Shown piece after piece: positions 23,560 through 33,460 of a stretch of 52,732 nt of DNA. Position 1 is the first letter of the stretch. Each line of letters opens with the position of its first letter. Source of the stretch: JADGAU01 sp045047105 (lineage in GTDB: Bacteria; Pseudomonadota; Gammaproteobacteria; GRL18); the NCBI GenBank assembly GCA_045047105.1, contig JASFYQ010000086.1:1-52732 (forward strand). Reading direction: 5' to 3'. The translations under genes and the position numbers were made by a program. The notes under the pieces were generated by a model, which was not told where the DNA came from, ran no database searches, and was given only the letters and a program-made list of their open reading frames with translations.

Positions 23560-24636
23560 ATGAGTGTAAAAGCATCTAGTTGTCTGGAAGCAGCTTGTGT
23601 TTTGATTGTAGATGATATGGCAACAAATCGAGGTTTGGTTAAAGCGGTATTATCTCCTGAAAAGTATGTTGTCTATGAAGCTGAATCAGGTGAACAAGCT
23701 TTAGAAATGATTGATAACTTAAATCTCGATGTTATTTTATTGGATGTGATGATGCCGGGCATTGATGGGCTTGAGACTTGTAAGCGTATTCGTGCCAAAG
23801 AAGATTTTCATCTTATTCCAATTATTATGCTTACTTCATTAGGCAGTCCTGATGATATTGCCTGTGGTATGGAAGCTGGAGCATCGGATTATATTACCAA
23901 ACCATTTAATGCTATTGAATTACAGGCACGGGTGCGAGCTGCAATTGAAACTAAACGATTAACCGATCGTCTGGATGATGCCGAATCTATGTTATTTGCA
24001 TTAGCCCGTGTGGTTGAAGCAAAAGATCGTACTACTGCCGATCATTGTGATCGGCTTTCCCATACAGCGGTAGTTTTGGGGAAAGCTTTAGGGCTGGGAT
24101 ATGATGATTTAGAAGGACTGCGAAGAGGGGGCTTATTGCATGATATTGGCAAGGTTGCTATAGCCGATAATATTCTTTTAAAACCAGCAAAACTTAATGA
24201 ATCTGAATGGGCTGTAATGCGCCAGCATCCAACTATTGGTGCTTATCTTTGTAGTGCTTTAAGAACCATGCGTAGTACGGTGGATATTATCCGTTGCCAC
24301 CATGAAAAGTGGAATGGCAGTGGTTATCCTGCGGGCCTGGTAGGCGAGGATATTCCTTATTTAGCCCGAGTATTTCAGATTGTTGATGTATATGATGCCT
24401 TAAGTAATAAACGCCCCTATAAAAAAGCGCTTCCAAGTGAAGAGGTAATTGAAATTTTACGTAGTGAAACAAAAAATGGTTTCTGGGATCCTAATATTAT
24501 TTTAGTATTTATTAATATCCTTGTAAATGAGCCAGAATTACTGGAATTGCCAAAAGATAAAACTAAAGGGCGAGATTCTGAAATTTTCTCCAATATTATT
24601 GGTGCAAATATTCTAGAGTGGGAAGAAAGACGCTAA
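23560..24636 (+). CDS. Response regulator with HD-GYP c-di-GMP phosphodiesterase domain
   Basis: A 358-residue protein. The receiver domain (about residues 12-130) has the phospho-acceptor in VILLDVMMPGIDGL and the lysine in YITKPFNA. The HD-GYP domain (about 145-330) keeps the metal ligands and signature: LLHDIGKVAIADNILL, MRQHPTIGA, RCHHEKWNGSGYP and QIVDVYDAL. It should therefore hydrolyse cyclic di-GMP when the receiver is phosphorylated by the CheA encoded downstream. It takes the place of a CheY or WspR-type output gene. The intact residues are seen; the activity is predicted. Confidence 0.93.
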   Translation: MSVKASSCLEAACVLIVDDMATNRGLVKAVLSPEKYVVYEAESGEQALEMIDNLNLDVILLDVMMPGIDGLETCKRIRAKEDFHLIPIIMLTSLGSPDDIACGMEAGASDYITKPFNAIELQARVRAAIETKRLTDRLDDAESMLFALARVVEAKDRTTADHCDRLSHTAVVLGKALGLGYDDLEGLRRGGLLHDIGKVAIADNILLKPAKLNESEWAVMRQHPTIGAYLCSALRTMRSTVDIIRCHHEKWNGSGYPAGLVGEDIPYLARVFQIVDVYDALSNKRPYKKALPSEEVIEILRSETKNGFWDPNIILVFINILVNEPELLELPKDKTKGRDSEIFSNIIGANILEWEERR

Positions 24637-24648
24637 TACGGACTATTT

Positions 24649-26583
24649 ATGAATAATACAGTAGATATAAAAAACCTGACCCAAACTTTGTTACAAAGTA
24701 TGGGAATAGATGAGCATGAACAGCAGCAAAGAATTGAATTTATTGATCTAACAACAAAAGATTGTGAATTACTAAAACAGTTAAGTCTGGTGATAGAACC
24801 CCATGCGGATGATATTGTTGATGCCTTTTATAAAAATATTAGCAAATATCCGGAACTATTAAAAATTATTAGCGATGCCGGTAGCACAATTGAAAAGCTA
24901 AAAATGTCACAGCGTGCTTATATACTAGAAATTTTTTGTGGCAATTACGATAGTGAATACTTTGAGCGCCGCTTACAGATAGGAGTGGTACATCATCGTA
25001 TTGGCCTGACTCCACGCTGGTATCTGGGAAGTTATGCTCAATACATGAAATTATTAGTACCAATTATTTTACGTCACTGGTGGTGGCGTCCGGCTAAAGC
25101 GTTGCAAGCTATACAGGCTCTTGGCAAAATAATTTCTCTGGATAGCCAACTGGCTATTGATACTTATATTGATGGATTAGTTAAGGATCGTTATATTGCC
25201 AATTTATCTCATCAGGAATTGCAGCGTAGAATAGGGGAATACCTTGTATTGATAGCAGATGTTACACAGGGTAATCTCAGATATCGAGTGGATATTGAAG
25301 GTAATGATGATTTAGCACAACTAGGCAATGCCTTAAATAATATGGTTGATAGCTTATCATCTATGACCAATTCGGTAACTGAATCGAGTAATACCATGTT
25401 AGAAACTGCTAGAGAAGTTAAATCTGCAGTAACTGCACTGTCATCTGGAGCATCACAACAAGCTTCAGCAGTAAATGAAACCACAACCACCCTGGAAGAA
25501 ATTAATGCAACCGCACAACAAAATTTAGACAAGGCTACCTCTTTGTATGAGGTAACTAAATTAGCTAAATCTGAAGGCAAAGATGGATTACTTGCAGTAG
25601 AAACAGCAATTGAAGCAATGCATGATATTCATGGCAATATGGAAGATATTACTACCCATATTACCGATCTTAATGAGCATTTAAAACAAATTGAAGAAAT
25701 CACTAATACCGTTGATGATCTGGCGCAGCAGTCACGTATGCTGGCATTAAATGCATCTATTGAATCAGCAAAAGCAGGTGAAGCTGGTAGAGGATTTAGT
25801 GTAGTAGCAGATGAGGTAAAAGAACTGGCTGAACAGTCACGCCAGGCTGCTGCACAGGTAAAAACTATCCTAACGGTAGTAAATAGTGCTTCTGTTCGTA
25901 CCGTACAGGCAGTAACTCTGGGTAATGCTGGAGCGGATAAAGGCGCTGAGCTTATTGAGCGTGCAGGATCAGTTCTACAGGGTTTAAATAAAGTAATTAA
26001 TGATTCAGCACTTTCTAGCCAACAAATAGTTGCGGCGATTCGTCAGGAAACCGCAGGTATTGAACAAATACGTGTTGCCATGCAAGAAATTAATATTATT
26101 ACCGGACAATTTGTACAGGCTACTAAGCAGACCGATGATGCAGCACTTAAATTTACCAACAATGCTGCCAGGCTACAAGATATGGTCGGGCATTTTACTA
26201 TTGAAAGCCCTGATTTTGATTTTAAATTAGCCCGTGCTGTACACCGCACCTGGGTGGTTCGAATGGATAGTTTTTTAAGTGGTGAAGAGTCTTTATCAGA
26301 ACAAGAAGCTGTTTCTCATCATCAATGTGAATTGGGTAAATGGTATGATACTCAGGGCATGATGTTATACGGGCATATCCCTCAAATGCTTGAGTTGGGA
26401 AGGGTACACCAACAATTACATGATTTAATTAAGCAAGTAGTGCATAAGTCTGAAAATGGAGTAAAAATTGATAAAGAACATATTATGATTAATGTACGTT
26501 CTTTGTCTGATAAAATTATCTCTCACCTGAGAGCCATCCAGAAAATTGCTGAATCTCAAAACAAATCAGCATCAGAGGAGTAA
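24649..26583 (+). CDS. Soluble globin-coupled chemoreceptor with CZB domain (HemAT-like)
   Basis: A 644-residue receptor without membrane segments. The N-terminal protoglobin sensor covers about residues 20-185, with the proximal haem histidine probably H115 in VVHHRIGLTPRWYLGSY. A HAMP-like segment (GNLRYRVDIEGNDDLAQLG) follows at about 200-240. The methyl-accepting signalling domain spans about 240-500, with hairpin tip LAQQSRMLALNASIESAKAG and GRGFSVVADEVKELAEQS. A C-terminal CZB zinc-binding domain starts near 530 (HRTWVVRMDSF and HHQCELGKWYD). It is predicted to sense O2, NO or CO through haem, and perhaps zinc or an oxidant through CZB. Confidence 0.9.
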   Translation: MNNTVDIKNLTQTLLQSMGIDEHEQQQRIEFIDLTTKDCELLKQLSLVIEPHADDIVDAFYKNISKYPELLKIISDAGSTIEKLKMSQRAYILEIFCGNYDSEYFERRLQIGVVHHRIGLTPRWYLGSYAQYMKLLVPIILRHWWWRPAKALQAIQALGKIISLDSQLAIDTYIDGLVKDRYIANLSHQELQRRIGEYLVLIADVTQGNLRYRVDIEGNDDLAQLGNALNNMVDSLSSMTNSVTESSNTMLETAREVKSAVTALSSGASQQASAVNETTTTLEEINATAQQNLDKATSLYEVTKLAKSEGKDGLLAVETAIEAMHDIHGNMEDITTHITDLNEHLKQIEEITNTVDDLAQQSRMLALNASIESAKAGEAGRGFSVVADEVKELAEQSRQAAAQVKTILTVVNSASVRTVQAVTLGNAGADKGAELIERAGSVLQGLNKVINDSALSSQQIVAAIRQETAGIEQIRVAMQEINIITGQFVQATKQTDDAALKFTNNAARLQDMVGHFTIESPDFDFKLARAVHRTWVVRMDSFLSGEESLSEQEAVSHHQCELGKWYDTQGMMLYGHIPQMLELGRVHQQLHDLIKQVVHKSENGVKIDKEHIMINVRSLSDKIISHLRAIQKIAESQNKSASEE

Positions 26584-26586
26584 TTT

Positions 26587-28761
26587 ATGGTCTGGGTAGA
26601 AAACCTTAAATTACAGAAAAAACTGGCTTTAATTTTATTGCTGCCAGTATTAAGTTTGCTTGGTTTTTCCGCTTATTTACTGAATATGCAATGGCAAAAA
26701 CAGAACCAGTTACAGCGCTTAGCTGAGGTGGGTAAAATAGCGGATGTTGTTACGGGTCTTATTCATGAATTGCAATTAGAACGTGGGCGTAGTGGGAGTT
26801 TTTTACAAAATAAAGGCAAGCTTTTTCATCAGGAATTGATTCAGCAACGACAGCAGAGTGATTTAGCCTGGGATGCACTTAAAAGGATTATTAATAATCA
26901 AAAAAAACAACTTAAGCTGGCTGCTTTAACTAAAGTTAGTAGAAAAAGTAAACAATTACAAGCCTTACGTACCCAGGTGGATTTGCAAGAAATTGATGCT
27001 AAACAGGTGGTTAAACGCTATAGTTTACTAAATGATGCACTCTTTAATGAACTTAAAATGCTTACAAAAAATGTAACTGATGTAAGCATTGTGCGCTTTT
27101 TAAATGCTTATCAAAATTTATCCCAGGCTAAAGAACTGGCTGGCTTAGAGCGAGTACGAGCTAGCCGTATTTTATCTTCTCCCGATCGTTTTTTAGGAGT
27201 GGATGAATTGCTTAATCGCTTAATATCCAATCAGGATATGCTACTAGATCTATCTTTTAAAAGTGCTCCAGAGAATATTCAAGTTTTATTAAAAAATATC
27301 AAAAATTTAAAATGTGCACAACAGTTTGAGCTTAAACGTAGTGAATTTAATCAGCAGCAAATTCAATTAAATAAAACAACAGTAGAGCAATGGTTTAATC
27401 TAAGTTCTTGCCGGATTGAACAATTGCGAAAAATTGAACTACAATTTATGCAGAAAATTGAGCATAAAATTAATAATTTATTAACTACTGCACGCCTGCA
27501 TTTATATTGGATTCTGGTACTGACTATCCTGCCAATTATTCCTTCCTTATGGTTTATTTTTTTAGTCAGTAAAAATGTTAATAGTGTTTTACGATGGTTA
27601 TTAAATGCTATGCAAGGTATAGCTGCTGGTAACTTTAATACCAGCTTACCTCCGCAAACAAAAGATGAGTTGGGGCAGTTATCTAGTGGCTTAAATCAGC
27701 TGAGAATGCAACTTGCTACGCATGAGTTAGAAATGAAACAATTTTTACTTGAAGAGCAAAAACATAATCAGGAACTTTCTCAAAGAACGGAAGAGTTACA
27801 ACAATTTGTAGTTAAGGTTGCATCGGGTGATTTACGTCCACGCTTGCAAGAAGATAATACTACTACTATGACTCAATTAAGCCATAGCTTAAATCAGATG
27901 GTTAGTGGTTTATCTAATTTAACATTACAAATCAGGGGTAGTAATATCACTATTAATAATATGGTCTCAGAGCTAAATACCAGTGTTATTAATCAGTCAA
28001 CAGGTGCAAGTCAGCAAGCGGCTTCTGTAAATGAAACAGTAGCAACTTTAGAGCAGTTAAGAGCAACATCATCGCAGACTTTATTAAAAGCAAAAGCACT
28101 GGGTGATGTTGCTGAAAAGGCGCGTAATGAAGGAGATAAGGGGCTTAAATCAGTTGATCAAAGTATTAGTGAAATGAAAATGGTACAAGCTAAAATGGAT
28201 GCTATTGCTCATACTATTTTAACTCTAAATGACTGGATTCAGCGTATTGGTGATATTACAACATCTGTACATGACATGGCTAGGCAATTACGATTATTAT
28301 CACTAAATGCTTCCATTGAAGCCAGTAATGCAGGTGAAGTAGGCAAAGGCTTTGCAGTTGTCGCTGTTGAGGTCAAGCAATTAGCTGAACGTTCACAACA
28401 ATCAACCAAACATGTGCAAAAAATTCTGGCTGAAATTCGCCATGCAACGGATCGAGCGGTAATGGCAACAGAAGAGGGAAGCAAAGGAGTAGAGCAAGGG
28501 TTAAAACAAATTCAACAAACTGGAGCAGTAGTAAGAAATCTGGAAACAACGGTTGCAGATACTAGCCTGGCAAGTCGCCAGATTGTGGTTGCAATTAATC
28601 AGGAAGTTGTTGGCATTGAGCAAATAAGTGTAGCAATTAAAGAAATTCATTGTATTACTGAGCAATTCTCGGGTACTGCTGAACAATCACGCTATGCTAC
28701 TGAAAAACTGGGTGAGCTAGTTAAACATCTGGATGATATGGTTAACCAATACCAGCTTTGA
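26587..28761 (+). CDS. Membrane chemoreceptor with NIT (nitrate/nitrite-sensing) domain
   Basis: A 724-residue methyl-accepting protein. TM1 is at about residues 13-32 and TM2 at about 303-326. The periplasmic region between them is a helical NIT domain with the family motif LQLERGRSGSFLQ near residue 57. A HAMP domain follows (AAGNFNTSLPPQTKDELG, about 345-380), then a second HAMP-like segment (ASGDLRPRLQEDNTTT, about 412-450), and the signalling domain with RLLSLNASIEASNAGEVGKG and GFAVVAVEVKQLAERS. NIT domains are linked to nitrate or nitrite, though the ligand here is inferred. It starts 3 bases after the globin receptor gene. Confidence 0.88.
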   Translation: MVWVENLKLQKKLALILLLPVLSLLGFSAYLLNMQWQKQNQLQRLAEVGKIADVVTGLIHELQLERGRSGSFLQNKGKLFHQELIQQRQQSDLAWDALKRIINNQKKQLKLAALTKVSRKSKQLQALRTQVDLQEIDAKQVVKRYSLLNDALFNELKMLTKNVTDVSIVRFLNAYQNLSQAKELAGLERVRASRILSSPDRFLGVDELLNRLISNQDMLLDLSFKSAPENIQVLLKNIKNLKCAQQFELKRSEFNQQQIQLNKTTVEQWFNLSSCRIEQLRKIELQFMQKIEHKINNLLTTARLHLYWILVLTILPIIPSLWFIFLVSKNVNSVLRWLLNAMQGIAAGNFNTSLPPQTKDELGQLSSGLNQLRMQLATHELEMKQFLLEEQKHNQELSQRTEELQQFVVKVASGDLRPRLQEDNTTTMTQLSHSLNQMVSGLSNLTLQIRGSNITINNMVSELNTSVINQSTGASQQAASVNETVATLEQLRATSSQTLLKAKALGDVAEKARNEGDKGLKSVDQSISEMKMVQAKMDAIAHTILTLNDWIQRIGDITTSVHDMARQLRLLSLNASIEASNAGEVGKGFAVVAVEVKQLAERSQQSTKHVQKILAEIRHATDRAVMATEEGSKGVEQGLKQIQQTGAVVRNLETTVADTSLASRQIVVAINQEVVGIEQISVAIKEIHCITEQFSGTAEQSRYATEKLGELVKHLDDMVNQYQL

Positions 28762-28771
28762 GGAATTTGTA

Positions 28772-31048
28772 ATGCCATTAGATATTGATCCTATATTAAT
28801 GCAGCAATTGTTGGAGACTTTTCGTGTCCAGTTACAAGAACAGCTACAAGTTATTAGTGATGCTTTATTAGTGCTGGAAAAAGATAAAAATAAAAAGCAA
28901 CAGCAGCAAATTCTGGATAAAATGTTCCGGGCTGCACACAATATTAAAGGTGCTTCACGTGGTATTGGATTAGAATATACAGCTAAACTTTCTCACGGTT
29001 TGGAAAGTATTTTTACTGCCTTACAAAAAGAAGAGATAAAACTTCAAACAGAGCTGGTAAATATTTGCTTATTTGCTCTGGAGAAATTAACCGATATATT
29101 TAATCTTGAAGCTCAGGGTAAACCACCCGGTAAGGGATACAATAATTTATTACAACAATTAGAATTGGCAAAAAAAGGCTCGTATAATGCAGATTTTCAA
29201 GTTCCACAAGAAAATCCAGTTCATAAAAATAATGATTTACCAGAACAAACCGCTTCAATAAAAAAGTCAGAAAAATCAGCTTCAGTTAGTGATCAAACTA
29301 TTCAAAATAATCAGCCCTATAAGCCTTTTAGTGACAGTATACGCCTTCCTGTACAGCGACTAGATAAAATATCTGCATTGCTTAATGAGTTACAAATCTC
29401 TCAATTACGTATTGAGCAGCATCATTTAGAAACGAGAAAAGTTGCAGGATTAAGCCAGCAATTAAGACAATACTGGGCTAAAATGATGGCTAATAGTGCA
29501 TTAAACAAATCACTATTAGGCAATAATCATTGGGCTTTTTCTGAAGGAGCCAGTCTAATATTGCAAATGGAAGAGCTATGTAGCAAGTTAGATAGTAATC
29601 TTCACTCCACCTATTCCATACTCAAACCACAGATTAGTAATTTAAGTGATGATGTACATCAGTTGCTGCTTATTCCTGCAGAAACCATTTTAAACCCGCT
29701 GATGCTGGTGGTACGAGATGTTGCTCAAACAGAGAAAAAAAAGGTGCAATTAGTCTTAGAAGGATCACAGCTTGAAATTGAGCGAGCGGTACTGGAAAAA
29801 ATCCGTGCCCCATTGATCCACTTATTACGAAATGCAGTGGATCATGGTATAGAATTACCAGAAAAACGCATTCAAATGGGCAAGGATGAAATGGGGACAA
29901 TTAAAATTTGTCTCAAACGAGAAAGAAATCAGGTTAGATTAACTATTCATGATGATGGCGGCGGAATTGATTTAGCCGCTATTAGTAGCAAAGTATTAGA
30001 GCAAGATCTTGCCACTGAAGAACAACTGGATGGAATGAGTGAAAATGAGCTAATGGATTATATTTTTCGCCCCGGGTTTTCATCGCGACAAAATATCAGT
30101 GAAGTTTCCGGGCGTGGCGTGGGACTGGATGTGGTGCGCAGTAATTTACAGGCTTTAAAAGGCCGTGTTTCTGTCACCTCATCAGCTCGGCAAGGCACTA
30201 GCTTTGTGTTAAATATTCCCTTTGCAGTGAGCAGTGAATATGGTTTATTTATTCGTTGTTCGGAGCAAAATTTTGCTATTTCAGCTCAATATGTAAAGCG
30301 TATTATGGAAATTAGTGCTGATGATATTATTACTCTGGAATCCAAACATACCATAATGGTGGATGGTAAAGCGGTGTTATTGCAATCACTTTCACGGCTG
30401 TTACAACTGCCAGAAACCAAAGCTCCTGTGGATGGGATGTATCAAGTTGTTGTTATTCATCGCAGCAGCAGACAAATAGCATTGATAGTTAACCATATTC
30501 TGGGTGAGCAGGAAATGGTAATTAAACCGTTAAAACCGCCATTACACCAACAGGCTAATACTTCTGGAGGAACTCTGGGCAAGGATGGAAAAGTAATTCT
30601 GGTTTTAAATGCTCAATATTTGGTAGGCCAAAAACCCGATGTATCATCCATTACTATTGAGCAGCAACAATTGGCAGGCAAGCAGGTTAAAAAAGTATTA
30701 GTTGTGGATGATTCTATCACTACCCGCACTCTGGAAGTCAGTATTTTAGAGCGAGAAGGTTATCTGGTTGAATCTGCTACAAATGCTCTGGATGCTCTGG
30801 AAAAACTTCAGGCAGAAGATTTTGATTTACTTATCACCGATGTTGAAATGCCTGGTATGAATGGTTTTGAGTTAACTCATCAGGTGCGTAGTCATCTAGG
30901 TTTAACTGAATTGCCCGTTATTATTGTTACCTCTTTAACAAGCGAAACGGATAGACGTAAAGGTCTGGAAGTTAAAGCAGATGCTTATATTGTAAAAAGT
31001 GAATTTGAAAGTAAAGAGTTACTTAATACCGTTGCTCAACTTTTATAA
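28772..31048 (+). CDS. CheA-type hybrid histidine kinase with C-terminal receiver (WspE-like)
   Basis: A 758-residue kinase. The P1 phosphotransfer domain carries the histidine in AAHNIKGASRGIGLE (about residue 50). A dimerisation region follows (about 195-330), then the ATPase domain with HLLRNAVDHGIELP, IHDDGGGIDL and GRGVGLDVV, a CheW-like domain, and a C-terminal receiver with VLVVDDSITTRTLEV and LLITDVEMPGMNGFEL. It lacks the CheY-binding P2 domain, as in WspE-like kinases. The ATG at 28772 is chosen because GAGGA lies 7 bases upstream; the longer frame from 28733 overlaps the previous gene. The likely targets are its own receiver, CheB and the HD-GYP regulator. Confidence 0.93.
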   Translation: MPLDIDPILMQQLLETFRVQLQEQLQVISDALLVLEKDKNKKQQQQILDKMFRAAHNIKGASRGIGLEYTAKLSHGLESIFTALQKEEIKLQTELVNICLFALEKLTDIFNLEAQGKPPGKGYNNLLQQLELAKKGSYNADFQVPQENPVHKNNDLPEQTASIKKSEKSASVSDQTIQNNQPYKPFSDSIRLPVQRLDKISALLNELQISQLRIEQHHLETRKVAGLSQQLRQYWAKMMANSALNKSLLGNNHWAFSEGASLILQMEELCSKLDSNLHSTYSILKPQISNLSDDVHQLLLIPAETILNPLMLVVRDVAQTEKKKVQLVLEGSQLEIERAVLEKIRAPLIHLLRNAVDHGIELPEKRIQMGKDEMGTIKICLKRERNQVRLTIHDDGGGIDLAAISSKVLEQDLATEEQLDGMSENELMDYIFRPGFSSRQNISEVSGRGVGLDVVRSNLQALKGRVSVTSSARQGTSFVLNIPFAVSSEYGLFIRCSEQNFAISAQYVKRIMEISADDIITLESKHTIMVDGKAVLLQSLSRLLQLPETKAPVDGMYQVVVIHRSSRQIALIVNHILGEQEMVIKPLKPPLHQQANTSGGTLGKDGKVILVLNAQYLVGQKPDVSSITIEQQQLAGKQVKKVLVVDDSITTRTLEVSILEREGYLVESATNALDALEKLQAEDFDLLITDVEMPGMNGFELTHQVRSHLGLTELPVIIVTSLTSETDRRKGLEVKADAYIVKSEFESKELLNTVAQLL

Positions 31049-31072
31049 CCTGGAATAAGAAAAAATAAATAT

Positions 31073-32110
31073 ATGATCCGCATACTTATCACTGATGATT
31101 CAGACGTTATTGCCACAATTTTAAAAACCATTTTTGATGCTGAGCCAGACTTTGAAGTGGTTGGTCGTGCCCGTGATGGACGGGAGGCGGTGTATTTAAA
31201 TAACGAGTTAAAACCAGACCTTATTACTATGGACATTCGTATGCCCATTATGGATGGCTTTGAAGCAACACGTATGATAATGACAACTATTCCTACTCCT
31301 ATAGTGGTTATTAGCTCAGATATTAAAGATGAAGAATTACGTATTACTTTTCATGCTCTAGAAGAAGGGGCTCTAGCCGTTATAGAAAAACCTCAAGCAA
31401 TACAGGAGCCCGAATTTGAACTGGTTCGTGAAGAGATAGTAGAGACTGTTCGGGCCATGGCAGAAGTTAAATTAGTACGTCGTAAAGCAAAAAAATTAAA
31501 TAAAACTATTTTCCAGCCTCAGCTAAAACATCAAACCAGTAACTACGAAATTGTAGCCTTAGTTTCCTCTACTGGTGGTCCACAAGCCTTAGCGCAAATA
31601 GTTTCGTCACTGCCTTTTTCTTATTCTTTGCCGATTGTAATAGTACAGCATATTTCACCGGGATTTGTTACTGGGCTGGTAAACTGGTTGCAGGGGCATA
31701 GTTTATTAGATATAAAATTAGCGAAAAATAATCAAGCTATTGAATCGGGTTGCATATACCTGGCTCCTGATGATTCACATCTACGAGTTATACGTAAAAA
31801 TAATAAACTTTATACCCAATTAAGCAAAGCTCCTGCAGTACAGCGATTTAGACCTTCTGCCAGTGTATTATTAGAAAGCCTGAGTGAAAGCTGTGGCAAA
31901 ACCTGTATCGCCGGGGTTTTAACCGGTATGGGCAGTGATGGTGTTATAGGCTTAGAAAAATTATACAAAAAAGGGGCACATACCTTTATTCAGGATGAAA
32001 AAAGTAGTATTGTTTTTGGCATGCCTGGTGCTGCACTAGCCAAAAACTGTGTGAATAAAATTGTTCCTTTGGCTGATATTGCCAAACATCTTAATCAGTT
32101 ATTACATTAA
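31073..32110 (+). CDS. CheB-type protein-glutamate methylesterase (WspF-like)
   Basis: A 345-residue response regulator. The receiver domain (ITDDSDVIATIL, LITMDIRMPIMDGFEATRM) is joined by a linker to the methylesterase domain. The Ser-His-Asp triad is recognisable in VSSTGGPQALAQ, VQHISPGFVTGLV and TGMGSDGVIGLEKL. It would remove receptor methyl esters when phosphorylated by the CheA, closing the adaptation loop opened by the TPR-CheR. It is the last tightly linked gene of the cluster; a 205-base gap follows. Confidence 0.94.
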   Translation: MIRILITDDSDVIATILKTIFDAEPDFEVVGRARDGREAVYLNNELKPDLITMDIRMPIMDGFEATRMIMTTIPTPIVVISSDIKDEELRITFHALEEGALAVIEKPQAIQEPEFELVREEIVETVRAMAEVKLVRRKAKKLNKTIFQPQLKHQTSNYEIVALVSSTGGPQALAQIVSSLPFSYSLPIVIVQHISPGFVTGLVNWLQGHSLLDIKLAKNNQAIESGCIYLAPDDSHLRVIRKNNKLYTQLSKAPAVQRFRPSASVLLESLSESCGKTCIAGVLTGMGSDGVIGLEKLYKKGAHTFIQDEKSSIVFGMPGAALAKNCVNKIVPLADIAKHLNQLLH

Positions 32111-32315
32111 ACAACAGTTAAAATTGTACTGTCAGTTACACAGACTAAGTTAAGCCTGTAAACTTCATCTTTAAAGCTTGTTAAAGCACACTTTATAGTA
32201 TTTTAGAAAGCAGATTAGTAAAAAACAAGTTTATTTTATTTTGCTGCAAACTATTGCAGTTTATTATTTTTCATTCATAATTAATCAATTCATTTTGGTC
32301 TGGAAAGTAATTAAT

Positions 32316-33404
32316 ATGTTAAAAGTAAAAAGCTCAGATAATGGTATTAATGATTTAGTGAGATTATCCTTTTTTGTTGATATTGCAAAATCCATTTCTC
32401 GTAGTAATACCATTGATGAAACCCTCGAACAAGTCATGAAAAATATCGGAGAGATCTTTACCCCCCGCAACTGGTCTTTATTATTAAAAGAACCCAATTC
32501 TGATACCCTGAAATTTGCTATTGTAATTGGCGAAGGCAGTGATAACCTGGTGGGAAAAACTTTATTGATTGGAGAGGGTGTTGCTGGTTGGATTGCGGAA
32601 AAAAAAGAATCCGTTATTATTGATAATGTACAAAGTGATGAACGTTTTTCAGGGCGGGTAGATGCATTTACAGGTTTTGAAACCACCTCAATTATTGGTG
32701 TGCCACTCTGTTCAGGAGATAAAGTTTTTGGCGTAATTGAGCTGATTAATAAAATTAATGGCCACCATTTCACCTCAATGGAACTTAAAATTTTAACCAC
32801 TATTGCAGATTTTGCTGCGATTGCCATTGAAAAAGCATACTATAGTCGTGCTTTGCGTAAGCTGGCAAGTTGTGATTCAATGACAGGTTTATACAATCGG
32901 GGCAGTTTTGATAAATTTTTAAGTAATGAATTACTTTTAAAGGAGCGTTATGATACCCCTTTGTCGTTATTAATGCTGGATATAGATGATTTTAAATTAA
33001 TTAATGATAATTTTGGACATCAGGCAGGGGATCAAGTAATTTTATCTCTGGCTAAAATTTTAAAAGCGGCTATTCGTGAAGTAGATAAGGCCTGTCGTTA
33101 TGGTGGTGATGAATTTATTATTATTTTGCCTAATACCAATCAACAACAATGCGAAGTATTACGCCAACGTATAAAAGATATGATCCAATATGAAAATACG
33201 CTTAATGGCAATATACCATTTAAAGTCAGTATTGGTACGCATTTTTTAACCTCAGGGGATAAAAGTACTGAGCTGGGTTTATTAGATGCTGCCCTGTATA
33301 AAGAAAAAGCTAATAAAGAACCTCAGGATGTAGAAAATCTGGTTGCAAATCTTAATCTGGTGATAGCTGAAGAACGAGCCGAACAACGTGGTTATAAAAA
33401 GTAA
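32316..33404 (+). CDS. GAF-GGDEF diguanylate cyclase
   Basis: A 362-residue cytoplasmic protein with a GAF sensor domain (about residues 25-170, with LIGEGVAGWIAEKKESVIID) and a GGDEF domain (about 190-355). The active-site motif CRYGGDEFIII is intact. The inhibitory I-site RxxD (REVD) lies 5 residues before GGDEF, so it should make c-di-GMP and be product-inhibited. The ATG at 32316 has GGAAAG upstream; an ATG-less extension from 32241 adds unrelated hydrophobic residues. It follows cheB by 205 bases and lacks a receiver, so its tie to the CheA is by position only. Confidence 0.92.
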   Translation: MLKVKSSDNGINDLVRLSFFVDIAKSISRSNTIDETLEQVMKNIGEIFTPRNWSLLLKEPNSDTLKFAIVIGEGSDNLVGKTLLIGEGVAGWIAEKKESVIIDNVQSDERFSGRVDAFTGFETTSIIGVPLCSGDKVFGVIELINKINGHHFTSMELKILTTIADFAAIAIEKAYYSRALRKLASCDSMTGLYNRGSFDKFLSNELLLKERYDTPLSLLMLDIDDFKLINDNFGHQAGDQVILSLAKILKAAIREVDKACRYGGDEFIIILPNTNQQQCEVLRQRIKDMIQYENTLNGNIPFKVSIGTHFLTSGDKSTELGLLDAALYKEKANKEPQDVENLVANLNLVIAEERAEQRGYKK

Positions 33405-33460
33405 TCAGTCATATATATCCTAAACACCTTTTCCATCCTGTAAAAACGTCTATTAAAAAA

